Below are positions 1 through 5,819 of a stretch of 5,874 bases of DNA, in pieces. The DNA comes from Anaerolineales bacterium (GTDB lineage: Bacteria; Chloroflexota; Anaerolineae; Anaerolineales; E44-bin32): assembly GCA_023144145.1 (NCBI GenBank), contig JAGLGG010000357.1, positions 1 to 5,874 of the forward strand, given 5' to 3'. A program made the translations under genes and the position numbers. The notes beneath the pieces were generated by a model, which saw only the letters and a program-made list of their open reading frames with translations, searched no databases and was not told the origin of the DNA. How positions within the stretch are numbered: the stretch's first letter is position 1; each line of letters opens with the position of its first letter.

Positions 1-44
1 CAATAAAGGAGCGGTAACTAGTGCCTCTTCTTAGACAGCCCCAA

Positions 45-115
45 AGTTCCATATTATGAAATGAGGAATTTACTGATGGAACTGAAATTGCCTCATGTTT
101 AGACGAAATATTCGT
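45..115. repeat. Overlapping inverted repeats beyond the 3' end of gnd
   Basis: The 123 bases beyond the gnd stop codon contain no gene I can recognise. They hold three inverted repeats. AGTTCCAT at 45-52 pairs perfectly with ATGGAACT at 76-83. ATGAGGAATTT at 61-71 pairs with 85-96, 11 base pairs with one bulged base (90). ACGAA at 103-107 pairs with TTCGT at 111-115 around a 3-base loop. The first two interleave, so as RNA they would mostly exclude each other. None is followed by a good T-run on the minus strand, so a classical intrinsic terminator for the glk-gnd operon is not shown. They may be 3' end structures or a protein site. Confidence 0.4.
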
Positions 116-123
116 ATCTCATT

Positions 124-1029
124 TCAGGACTTCTTTACAGCATGGCCTCCAAATTGGTTTCGCATCGCTGCGAGAACCTTCGCAGCGTATGTATCATCTT
201 GACGACTGATGAAGCGCATGAGCAGCGAGAGAGTTATCACTGGGGCAGGGACATCTAGATCGATCGCTTCTGCAACAGTCCATCGTCCTTCACCGCTGTC
301 TGCAACCCAACCTTTGATCTCGCTCAGTTCTTGATCCTGTTCGAGTGCTTCTGCCGTAAGATCTAATAGCCAGGATCTCACGACGCTTCCATATCGCCAA
401 ATCTCAGCCACGCGATGGAGATCGAGGTTGAAATCCTTTTTAGACTTCATGATCTCAAAACCTTCCGCATAGGCCTGCATTAATCCGTACTCAATTCCGT
501 TGTGTACCATTTTGACGAAATGACCCGCTCCGGCAGGACCAACGTGCCCCCAACCTTTGTCCGCAGCCGGTGCTAATGACTCAAATATTGGTTGGAGCCG
601 CTCAACAGCTTCATCTTCTCCACCTATCATAAGGCTGTAACCTTCAGCTAACCCCCAAACTCCGCCACTTGTACCGGCATCGATAAGGTGAATATCATTC
701 TCAGCGAGCGTTTTGGCTCGGCGCGTTGTGTCCTTATAATTGCTATTTCCACCGTCAATAATCGCATCGCCTGCGATCAAATAACCAGCCAGCTCATCTA
801 TTGTTGATTCTGTGGGCTCACCGGCTGGCACCATGATCCATACCGAACGTGGGGATATCAATTTTTCTACTAAATCTTCAAGGGATTCAGCGCCTTGTGC
901 TCCTTTGGAGGCGAGGTCTGCGACTGCTTCATCGCTCCGATCGTACACAACAACATTATGACCAGCTTTGAGTAAGCGCTGTGTCATGCGACCGCCCATC
1001 TTTCCTAATCCGACCATACCGATTTGCAT
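124..1029 (-). CDS. gnd: 6-phosphogluconate dehydrogenase, decarboxylating, short form
   Basis: This cytoplasmic enzyme of the pentose phosphate pathway oxidatively decarboxylates 6-phosphogluconate to ribulose 5-phosphate, reducing NAD(P)+. The 301-residue protein has an N-terminal Rossmann fold with GMVGLGKMGGRM (4-15), the substrate-binding segment IDGGNSNYKDT (91-101), and DAGTSGGVWGLAEGY (117-131). The catalytic block GHFVKMVHNGIEY (169-181) holds Lys173, Asn177 and Glu180, equivalent to the family's catalytic Lys, Asn and Glu. The length fits the short bacterial class (about 300 residues) and not the 470-residue class, so it is not truncated. The residue ending beta-2 is Asp30 (VYDRS), where NADP-dependent forms usually have Asn; this suggests NAD+ use or dual specificity, though Arg31 could still contact a 2'-phosphate. 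The start is supported by AAGGAG seven bases upstream. It is the last gene of the glk operon, 57 bases after nnrE. Confidence 0.95.
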   Translation of the reverse strand: MQIGMVGLGKMGGRMTQRLLKAGHNVVVYDRSDEAVADLASKGAQGAESLEDLVEKLISPRSVWIMVPAGEPTESTIDELAGYLIAGDAIIDGGNSNYKDTTRRAKTLAENDIHLIDAGTSGGVWGLAEGYSLMIGGEDEAVERLQPIFESLAPAADKGWGHVGPAGAGHFVKMVHNGIEYGLMQAYAEGFEIMKSKKDFNLDLHRVAEIWRYGSVVRSWLLDLTAEALEQDQELSEIKGWVADSGEGRWTVAEAIDLDVPAPVITLSLLMRFISRQDDTYAAKVLAAMRNQFGGHAVKKS

Positions 1030-1086
1030 ATTCTCACTCCTTAACTTTATGATTAGTTAGAAAAACTCGTAACAGCGAGGTGGAAA

Positions 1087-1809
1087 CTAGCTGTTTTGGA
1101 TTGGAATCCAATACCGATCATCGAAGGGCTGTTCGAATTCCACACCAATTTCCTTGTATACCTCTTGTGGTATCCCAATATCACCTAAGTAGAGATCACC
1201 ACTGAATTTGGCCAAACCAGTTTTTGGTAGGGCCAAGGTAAGTGTAATATCAGCACGCACTGCCACTCCGGGTGTGTCTCCGCTGGTTGAATCCATTCCA
1301 GAGGGGATATCGAGAGAAATTACTCGCGTGGCAACCTCGTTACAAGTGGCTATCAATTCGGCTGCTTTCCCGCGCGGGGCACCTCGCAGGCTGTAGCCAA
1401 TAAGGGCGTCAATAACCAAGCTTGATCGCGAGATTTCTGCCTCGATCTCATTTTCAGCTAGTGGTTTTATCCCCGAATTATTCAGCACAGAAAGCTGGCT
1501 CGTCGCGGCCATTCCCAATTCCGTTTCCGGTTTGGATAATGCAATCGAGACCTCGATTCCACGATTGTGAAGATGTCGAGCACAGCAGATTCCCCCGCCA
1601 CCATTGCCGCCTGGACCTGCCAAAACAACCACCGTTCCGGGCACATCTTTTAGTAATGTTGACGATAATTGAGCCAAGTTTCTACCGGCATTCTCCATCA
1701 TCTGGAGAATGCCAAGATTGAATTTTTCAACAGCGATCCGATCGACTTCGCGCATCTGCTCGGTGCTGAGTGCCGGAATATGAACGCCCTTATCGGAATA
1801 AAATGCCAT
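1087..1809 (-). CDS. nnrE: NAD(P)H-hydrate epimerase, stand-alone YjeF N-terminal domain
   Basis: This is a metabolite-repair enzyme that interconverts the R and S epimers of NAD(P)H hydrate (NAD(P)HX), so that a separate dehydratase can restore NAD(P)H. The 240-residue protein is only the YjeF N-terminal domain. It shows QMMENAGRN (36-44), the glycine-rich phosphate loop AGPGGNGGGG (64-73), IDALIGYSLRGAPRG (133-147) with the expected catalytic Asp134, and LDIPSGMDSTSG (166-177). The phosphate loop normally reads GNNGGDG; here the Asp is Gly. The C-terminal ADP/ATP-dependent dehydratase domain found in bifunctional forms such as E. coli Nnr is absent, so a partner must be encoded elsewhere. 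Its start lies nine bases after the reductase stop, and its Shine-Dalgarno sequence (AAAAGGATGAG) overlaps that stop, implying translational coupling. Its place between a reductase and gnd fits cofactor upkeep. Confidence 0.9.
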   Translation of the reverse strand: MAFYSDKGVHIPALSTEQMREVDRIAVEKFNLGILQMMENAGRNLAQLSSTLLKDVPGTVVVLAGPGGNGGGGICCARHLHNRGIEVSIALSKPETELGMAATSQLSVLNNSGIKPLAENEIEAEISRSSLVIDALIGYSLRGAPRGKAAELIATCNEVATRVISLDIPSGMDSTSGDTPGVAVRADITLTLALPKTGLAKFSGDLYLGDIGIPQEVYKEIGVEFEQPFDDRYWIPIQNS

Positions 1810-1818
1810 TCGATATAC

Positions 1819-2535
1819 TCATCCTTTTGCATATGCAGGAATTGAAGCGCCGGTAATCGCGCTGGAATTATCCGAAGCCAAAAAGGTGATTACATCGGCG
1901 AGCGCTTCAGGTTTGACCCAGCGAGAATAATCTGCCTCCGGCATGTCTTCGCGATTCCTCTGTGTGTCGATTGTTCCCGGAAGCACGCAATTAACACGGA
2001 TGTTCTTTTGCTTAAGCTCCGCCGACATGCTCTCAGTTAATCGAATCACAGCGCTTTTTGATGCAGCATACGCGCCCATCTTCGATGTACCCTTCAACCC
2101 CGGTCTTGCACCGATGTTAATTATGCTACCTGAACCAGCCTCAAGCATACTTGGGATAACCGCATGGCTGGTGTTGAACATCGTCAGAACATTAAGTTCA
2201 AACAAGAATTTAACCACCTCTAAGCTTGTTTCATGAACTGGGGTGCCACCTTGAAATCCCCCTGTGATATTCACCAGAACGTCAATGCGCTCAAATCTTT
2301 CCAATATGTCGGAGACGATATTTTCCACCTGACTAGGGTCGGTGAGGTCGGTTGAAGGGCTGAGATAAACAGACGGAGATGTACGGAATTCATCATAACG
2401 TTCACGAAGGCGCTCTGCGGTATGATCAACCAGTGCAAGTTTAGCCCCGAATCCCAAAAAACTTAATACCGTGGTGCTCCCCAAGTTCCCGGCTGCGCCA
2501 GTTATCATCACAACCTTTTCGGATAAATCTTTCAT
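1819..2535 (-). CDS. Short-chain dehydrogenase/reductase with Ala in place of the catalytic Ser
   Basis: This is a 238-residue classical-length SDR with a Rossmann fold. Visible are TGAAGNLG (12-19, the TGxxxGxG nucleotide loop), VDH (36-38) with Asp37 ending beta-2, which suggests NAD(H), a VNITGG version of the NNAG motif (88-93), Asn115, and the YAASK pair Tyr156/Lys160. The catalytic Ser expected 13 residues before Tyr is Ala143, within GARPGLKG. A GA(K/R)xxL-G segment at this place, and the C-terminal ITGASIP, recall dihydropteridine-reductase-like SDRs, which also lack the Ser. The substrate cannot be read from the sequence. It is the second gene of the glk operon, and AGGAG six bases upstream supports the start. 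It could act on a sugar derivative or a quinonoid/pterin-type substrate. SDR membership is secure; function is open. Confidence 0.88.
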   Translation of the reverse strand: MKDLSEKVVMITGAAGNLGSTTVLSFLGFGAKLALVDHTAERLRERYDEFRTSPSVYLSPSTDLTDPSQVENIVSDILERFERIDVLVNITGGFQGGTPVHETSLEVVKFLFELNVLTMFNTSHAVIPSMLEAGSGSIINIGARPGLKGTSKMGAYAASKSAVIRLTESMSAELKQKNIRVNCVLPGTIDTQRNREDMPEADYSRWVKPEALADVITFLASDNSSAITGASIPAYAKG

Positions 2536-2617
2536 ATGCTTCTCCTACTTAATGTCAACTACCATTTTGATTTTGAGCATTCTCGGGCAGAATTGGTTTT
2601 CGATTATGGGCAGAAGT

Positions 2618-3613
2618 CTAAGATGTGCCCAATCGTTGTTGGCCGTAATGAGCAGCTCCGACTATGGCGGGGTTGGGATGCAGAATTAGCCGGATCGGGA
2701 TTTTCGAGACGAATTCGGAAAAGCGGCCTTTGTTCGTATATGCCCTGGCGAACTCATCAAGATCGATGACATCAAGCATTTTTAGGATCATGCCACCACC
2801 CACGTAAACCCCTCCGGTGGCTTTATACTTCAATGCCAGGTTTCCACATTCCGCACCTAGTATGGCTGTGAAAAGACGGACGGTTTCGTCACAAATTGGA
2901 CAGGGTGTATTTTCATTTGCAGCAGCACTCACGATCACCGGAGTAGGATCTTTTGTCCTGGATAATTGCTCAGCTAGCCAGTTAGGCTCCTCATACTGCC
3001 TTCTGGATTTTAGGAAAGAATAAATATTTGGAATTCCAATCCCCGAGCATAACCGTTCGTAACTTACATGGTCATAAGTTTCCAGCATGTATTCCAAGAG
3101 CTCAACTTGTATGCTCGAGGTAGGGGCAAAATCTGCATGTCCACCCTCTGAGGGATGTGCAAAATACGAACCACCTTCCACCGTCACATAGGCCTCACCT
3201 AAGCCAGTCCCAGGGGCAATCACTGCCAAGGCGCCATTTTCTTCTGAGACTCCATTGTGAAGATCGTTTAGATCGCTGGGCTTTAAGAATGGAATTGAAT
3301 TCCCGATGGCTTCTAGATCATTGATAAGCCAAACTTTATGAATTCTAAGATTCGCCTCCAGCTCTTTTGCTTCGATGTTCCATGGAAGATTCGTCGTCCT
3401 AACTGAATCCCCTGTAACTGGGCCTGCTACTCCGAACACCGCTGTGTCGATTTCTTTCTGTTTGTCACTAAGAAAGGAGGTTATGAGATCTGGAAAATGC
3501 TTGAACTCTGCGCTTTTAAAGGTCATTTCCGCAATTGGGAGTTCAATATTGAAGGGAAGGGGATAAAGGGCGATTGTGGTTTTTGTCCCGCCAATGTCTC
3601 CAACGAGAAGCAT
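2618..3613 (-). CDS. glk: Glucokinase (ATP-dependent, Pfam Glucokinase family)
   Basis: Glk phosphorylates glucose to glucose 6-phosphate with ATP in the cytoplasm, feeding glycolysis and the pentose phosphate route. The 331-residue length is usual for the E. coli-type family. Motifs in order are the phosphate-1 loop GDIGGTKTTIAL (5-16), FGVAGPV (60-66), TNLPWNI (74-80), INDLEAIG (97-104) with catalytic Asp99, the phosphate-2 loop APGTGLGEA (133-141), HPSEGGHADFAP (153-164) with glucose-binding Glu156 and His159, ERLCSGIGI (186-194) with Glu186, and the adenosine segment GGVYVGGGM. AAAGGA six bases before the ATG supports the start. It is the first gene of the minus-strand operon and is preceded by a 272-base gap holding its probable promoters and a long leader. 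A CPIC pair at 238-241 is probably not a metal site, since the second Cys lies where other family members have one. Confidence 0.94.
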   Translation of the reverse strand: MLLVGDIGGTKTTIALYPLPFNIELPIAEMTFKSAEFKHFPDLITSFLSDKQKEIDTAVFGVAGPVTGDSVRTTNLPWNIEAKELEANLRIHKVWLINDLEAIGNSIPFLKPSDLNDLHNGVSEENGALAVIAPGTGLGEAYVTVEGGSYFAHPSEGGHADFAPTSSIQVELLEYMLETYDHVSYERLCSGIGIPNIYSFLKSRRQYEEPNWLAEQLSRTKDPTPVIVSAAANENTPCPICDETVRLFTAILGAECGNLALKYKATGGVYVGGGMILKMLDVIDLDEFARAYTNKGRFSEFVSKIPIRLILHPNPAIVGAAHYGQQRLGTS

Positions 3614-3885
3614 ATGAGTTCCTTTCTGAATCTCAACCTTATCGAGAGTCGAAAATTGGTCTTCCAGGGATCGATTTCAGGCGGACCCAACTCGAGAATT
3701 TTGATCTGGTTTGTTTTGTAGGGGTTCTGAGAATGATTGGTGTAATGGAATACGACTTTCGGTAAACCCCTCTTTATCAGATGGGTACAGCAACGCTTCT
3801 CTTACGGCATTCCTGCAGTACCTAACTATTGATTCTAACAAAAATTAAAAGCATATTCGAATAATGAGGAATCTATCAGAGTAGG
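3614..3885. other. Long gene-free leader between the DUF4332 gene and glk
   Basis: No gene is supported in these 272 bases. On the minus strand they would form a glk leader of about 210-240 bases if either promoter candidate at its distal end is used. The stretch contains a perfect 7-base inverted repeat, AGGGGTT (3720-3726) and AACCCCT (3765-3771), with a small TTCTGAGAA palindrome (3725-3733) overlapping its inner edge. It also holds the palindrome TATTCGAATA (3854-3863) beside the upstream -10 box. I could not match it to a known riboswitch, and no terminator with a T-run is evident. Confidence 0.45.
3832..3840 (-). promoter_or_regulatory. Alternative extended -10 promoter for glk
   Basis: On the minus strand this reads TGTTAGAAT, an extended -10 (TGN plus TAGAAT, five of six consensus bases). 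No good -35 box lies 16-18 bases upstream. It would start a glk transcript about 210 bases before the ATG. It competes with the candidate at 3861-3889. Confidence 0.3.
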
Positions 3886-3889
3886 TCAA
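3861..3889 (-). promoter_or_regulatory. Candidate promoter for the glk operon
   Basis: On the minus strand TTGACC (3884-3889) is followed 17 bases later by CATTAT (3861-3866, four of six consensus bases). The -35 box overlaps the stop codon of the DUF4332 gene. The palindrome TATTCGAATA (3854-3863) covers the end of the -10 box and the likely start site, so it could be an operator. The weak -10 match keeps confidence modest. The operon could also receive read-through from the DUF4332 promoter, since no terminator is visible between them. Confidence 0.35.
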
Positions 3890-4290
3890 TGCCTCACAAG
3901 CGGTTTTAATCTCTTGGCGTTCCTCACCCAGATTTCAACATCTTTCTTGGATGGAATTCTGCGGACCAAATTTTTCTCTCGATTGATGTCCACCAGAGTT
4001 AAGTAAAGTGTGTCTGGGCGTCTTCTGCAAAGTTCTTTCACAGTATCAACCCCTGCTTCCTCAAGAAGGTCACTGTATTCTTCTCCAATTCCTTTTATTC
4101 GAATCAAATCAGCGAGGTTCACCCATTCCAAAATCAGTTTCTCAGGGATTTTGGTTTGTTCTGAAAGATCTTCCCTTCCACGCTTATGAGCTGCAATCAG
4201 AAGAAGCCGCTCCGTCGTTTGTATGCCATAGTTGACGAGCCTCTTTGCATACTTTGGACCAATTCCCTCGATATTTATGATCTTGGCCAT
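3886..4290 (-). CDS. DUF4332 helix-hairpin-helix protein
   Basis: This small protein, 134 residues from my chosen start, belongs to the DUF4332 family, whose biochemical role is unknown. Two helix-hairpin-helix-like units are visible. The first is IEGIGPKYAKRL (7-18) followed by a helix ending LEWVNLADL (54-62). The second is IKGIGEEYSDLLEEAGVDT (65-83), ending in a similar EIWVRNAKRL block, which points to internal duplication. Such motifs usually bind DNA or RNA backbone non-specifically, so nucleic-acid binding is an inference. The C-terminal half is rich in Arg and Lys. There is no signal peptide or membrane segment. An in-frame ATG at 4303-4305 would add MKEGS, but that codon has a poor ribosome site, whereas GAGGGG lies just before the internal ATG and family members typically begin M-x-x-I-I-x-I-E-G-I-G. 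It has its own strong promoter, divergent from the coiled-coil/HEAT gene. Confidence 0.85.
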   Translation of the reverse strand: MAKIINIEGIGPKYAKRLVNYGIQTTERLLLIAAHKRGREDLSEQTKIPEKLILEWVNLADLIRIKGIGEEYSDLLEEAGVDTVKELCRRRPDTLYLTLVDINREKNLVRRIPSKKDVEIWVRNAKRLKPLVRH

Positions 4291-4293
4291 ACT

Positions 4294-4299
4294 CCCCTC
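4294..4299 (-). promoter_or_regulatory. Ribosome binding site that fixes the DUF4332 start
   Basis: On the minus strand GAGGGG lies three bases before the ATG at 4288-4290 (five bases if counted from GAGG). The alternative upstream ATG at 4303-4305 is preceded only by CCGAAGATCAATTT, a poor Shine-Dalgarno match. This favours the shorter protein. Confidence 0.6.
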
Positions 4300-4401
4300 T
4301 TTCATAAATTGATCTTCGGATTTCGGAAAACGCCTTCAACATGGTGGCAAATTGCCAGAAAAGTGGTCTAATTCGTTGTTGAGCAAACTTGGTACCTTTG
4401 C

Positions 4402-4430
4402 ATTCTAGTGAGCGTTAGGTGTTATGTCAA
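4402..4430 (-). promoter_or_regulatory. Promoter for the DUF4332 gene
   Basis: On the minus strand a perfect TTGACA (4425-4430) is followed after 17 bases by TAGAAT (4402-4407, five of six consensus bases). Transcription would start near 4395, giving a leader of about 105 bases before the chosen ATG. This is a near-consensus housekeeping promoter. Its -35 box is only eight bases from the -35 box of the rightward promoter. Confidence 0.72.
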
Positions 4431-4438
4431 CAAGTTAT

Positions 4439-4467
4439 TTGACCGGTATTCGTTCCTTAACTATACT
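4439..4467 (+). promoter_or_regulatory. Promoter for the coiled-coil/HEAT gene
   Basis: TTGACC (4439-4444) is followed after 17 bases by TATACT (4462-4467); each box matches five of six consensus bases. The start site would fall near 4474, leaving a short leader of about 45 bases to the ATG at 4520. It is back to back with the leftward promoter, so one bound regulator between them could affect both. Confidence 0.72.
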
Positions 4468-4519
4468 GTTTTTGTGTATCAGGTTATCCAATCAAGGTGA
4501 GCTTCTGGAGGCTCAATAA

Positions 4520-5464
4520 ATGGTTTTTGTTTTAGGTCTCCGTGACCTTCAGAGAGCAATAGATGAGAAAGCAAACGCGATACAGAGGAAGTTTGTCGCG
4601 TTAAGTTTAGAGATGGAAGAATTGGGTCGCAACCTGCTTGAGCTGAGAGGGGATGAGCTTGAAAAGGGAAGGGAAGAACAAGCTGCACTCAGAGCCCGCC
4701 AGGTCGAACTCGCTGATGAAATTAATCTCTGGAGGGAGAGAGCCAGGAACGTAGTTCGCCAGAAGGGTGATGCAGGGCTGAGGGCACACCTTGATGAATT
4801 ATTACCTTTGTCTGATGGAGTGCTCAAGATGGTAATTGAAAAGACCATCAGAATGATGGATGCACCTGAGGAGGAGTTGGAAAGGCTGGCGTTAGAAGAG
4901 GAGGGACTTGGCGATATAACACCCGTGGATAGGCTCATAGAGAGGGCGAGAACATCATACGATTTGCGCGGAAGTGATATCAGCGTGCGACAGCGAGCTG
5001 CAGTAAAGTTTGCGAATAGATCTGGCATGGCGATGGACAACCAAGCATTGTCGGAGCTAGAGGCCGCAATTGATGATTCTGATCCATTGGTCAGTGAGGT
5101 CGTGAGCCTTACTCTAATTCAAATGTATCGATTTCGCGCTTTGCGGATTGCAGATCTAACGACCGCTCATGAATCAGCGAAGAAATTAGCTAATTTCGAT
5201 CACTACTTTGTCATTCCAGCCCTTATTGAGATTCTAGAAAATCCGCGCACGGGGTTTGTAACCGAAGGCGATAAAACAATGGAAACTGATAATTCACATT
5301 CAAGGATGGTTGCGTTACTCAAGTTGGTGAAATGGCATACGCCCGATGCAAAAAGGGCGCTCCATATGCTCAAATTTGATAAGGATAAGCAAATTGTTAG
5401 TACCGCTGCGCGTGCATTGGAGTTATTTCCGGGGGAGTGGAAGGGCTCGCTTGACAAGAAGTAG
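4520..5464 (+). CDS. Coiled-coil protein with HEAT-like C-terminal repeats, function unknown
   Basis: I do not recognise this 314-residue protein by name. Residues about 8-82 are a long charged helix rich in Glu, Arg and Leu with heptad character, expected to form a coiled coil. Residues 87-145 are acidic and helical (DAPEEELERLALEEE at 114-128). From about 155 the pattern becomes paired amphipathic helices like HEAT/armadillo repeats: VRQRAAVKFANRSG (156-169), DDSDPLVSEVVSLTLIQM (185-202), FVIPALIEILENP (230-242), and DKQIVSTAARALELF (289-303). Such repeats are protein-binding scaffolds. There is no signal peptide, membrane segment or catalytic motif, so it is probably a cytoplasmic scaffold or adaptor. 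TGGAGG eight bases upstream fixes the start. It sits alone between its own promoter and a probable terminator, divergent from the DUF4332 gene. A role with that neighbour is only a guess. Confidence 0.85.
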   Translation: MVFVLGLRDLQRAIDEKANAIQRKFVALSLEMEELGRNLLELRGDELEKGREEQAALRARQVELADEINLWRERARNVVRQKGDAGLRAHLDELLPLSDGVLKMVIEKTIRMMDAPEEELERLALEEEGLGDITPVDRLIERARTSYDLRGSDISVRQRAAVKFANRSGMAMDNQALSELEAAIDDSDPLVSEVVSLTLIQMYRFRALRIADLTTAHESAKKLANFDHYFVIPALIEILENPRTGFVTEGDKTMETDNSHSRMVALLKLVKWHTPDAKRALHMLKFDKDKQIVSTAARALELFPGEWKGSLDKK

Positions 5465-5527
5465 ATTTGAGACCCATTTGTTGATGCCTTGAGGCATTCA
5501 TTTGTAGCTCCAGTTGGTAAAACATCG

Positions 5528-5551
5528 AATTGACCGGACAGGTCAATTTTT
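5528..5551 (+). terminator. Probable terminator of the coiled-coil/HEAT gene, overlapping the next promoter
   Basis: AATTGACC (5528-5535) and GGTCAATT (5541-5548) form a perfect 8-base-pair stem with a 5-base loop, running into a T-run (5547-5551). This resembles a modest intrinsic terminator 63 bases after the stop codon. The left arm contains the -35 box of the T-box promoter, so the same bases may instead or also be an operator. A weaker ATGCC-TTGA-GGCAT hairpin lies at 5484-5497. Confidence 0.5.
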
Positions 5552-5559
5552 GCTATAAT
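5530..5559 (+). promoter_or_regulatory. Promoter of the T-box leader
   Basis: TTGACC (5530-5535), an 18-base spacer and a perfect TATAAT (5554-5559) preceded by TG at 5551-5552 (extended -10). Transcription would start near 5566. The -35 box forms the left arm of the 5528-5548 inverted repeat. Confidence 0.8.
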
Positions 5560-5819
5560 GCCTACATCAATTAAATAGAAAATATCGGGAGGAGTAGGTT
5601 GAGAGGCGCTGGCAGAGAAGGTGTGGCCAGAGGCTGAGAGCCCCCACAGTAGCTGCAACTGAAAGTCGCCTGATGGATATTCGCTGAAGAAACCCTATGG
5701 GGAGTAGAACAGCGCGGGTGAGCCCGTTACAGCGAAGCCCTGATGGTGGTCGGGGCGGTGAGTGCATCAGGTCTGAGCTGCGCTCAGATAGGAGCTTTGC
5801 TCAGGAGTTGCTGATGAAC

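Noticed and set aside
45..96. H-type pseudoknot beyond gnd
   Set aside because: The arm order fits, but one base (84) cannot span the 8-base-pair first stem, so alternating hairpins are more plausible.
1422..1721. Plus-strand open frame opposite nnrE
   Set aside because: It lies wholly within the secure nnrE gene and its product is rich in Pro, His and Arg without recognisable motifs.
2536..2617. Internal promoter between glk and the reductase gene
   Set aside because: CATAAT (minus strand, 2604-2609) has only a poor -35 partner, and TTGACA near the reductase start would put its -10 box inside the coding region. Read-through from glk is simpler.
2891..2902. CPIC zinc-like pair in glucokinase
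   Set aside because: There is no second Cys/His pair nearby, and the second Cys occupies a position that is Cys in related glucokinases, so a metal site is not supported.
4549..5040. Long antisense open frame inside the coiled-coil/HEAT gene
   Set aside because: Its translation is a low-complexity Ser/Leu-rich product mirroring the Glu/Arg/Leu codons of the sense gene, with no supported ribosome site or domain.
5203..5658. Antisense open frame spanning the gene end and the T-box leader
   Set aside because: It covers a promoter, an inverted repeat and structured leader RNA, has no family motif, and is better explained as chance openness opposite those elements.
5664..5666. AGT (Ser) as the T-box specifier
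   Set aside because: It follows the conserved TGAA, but bacterial tRNA-Ser usually carries discriminator G, which would need TGGC and not the observed TGGT, and the base after it is C rather than a purine.
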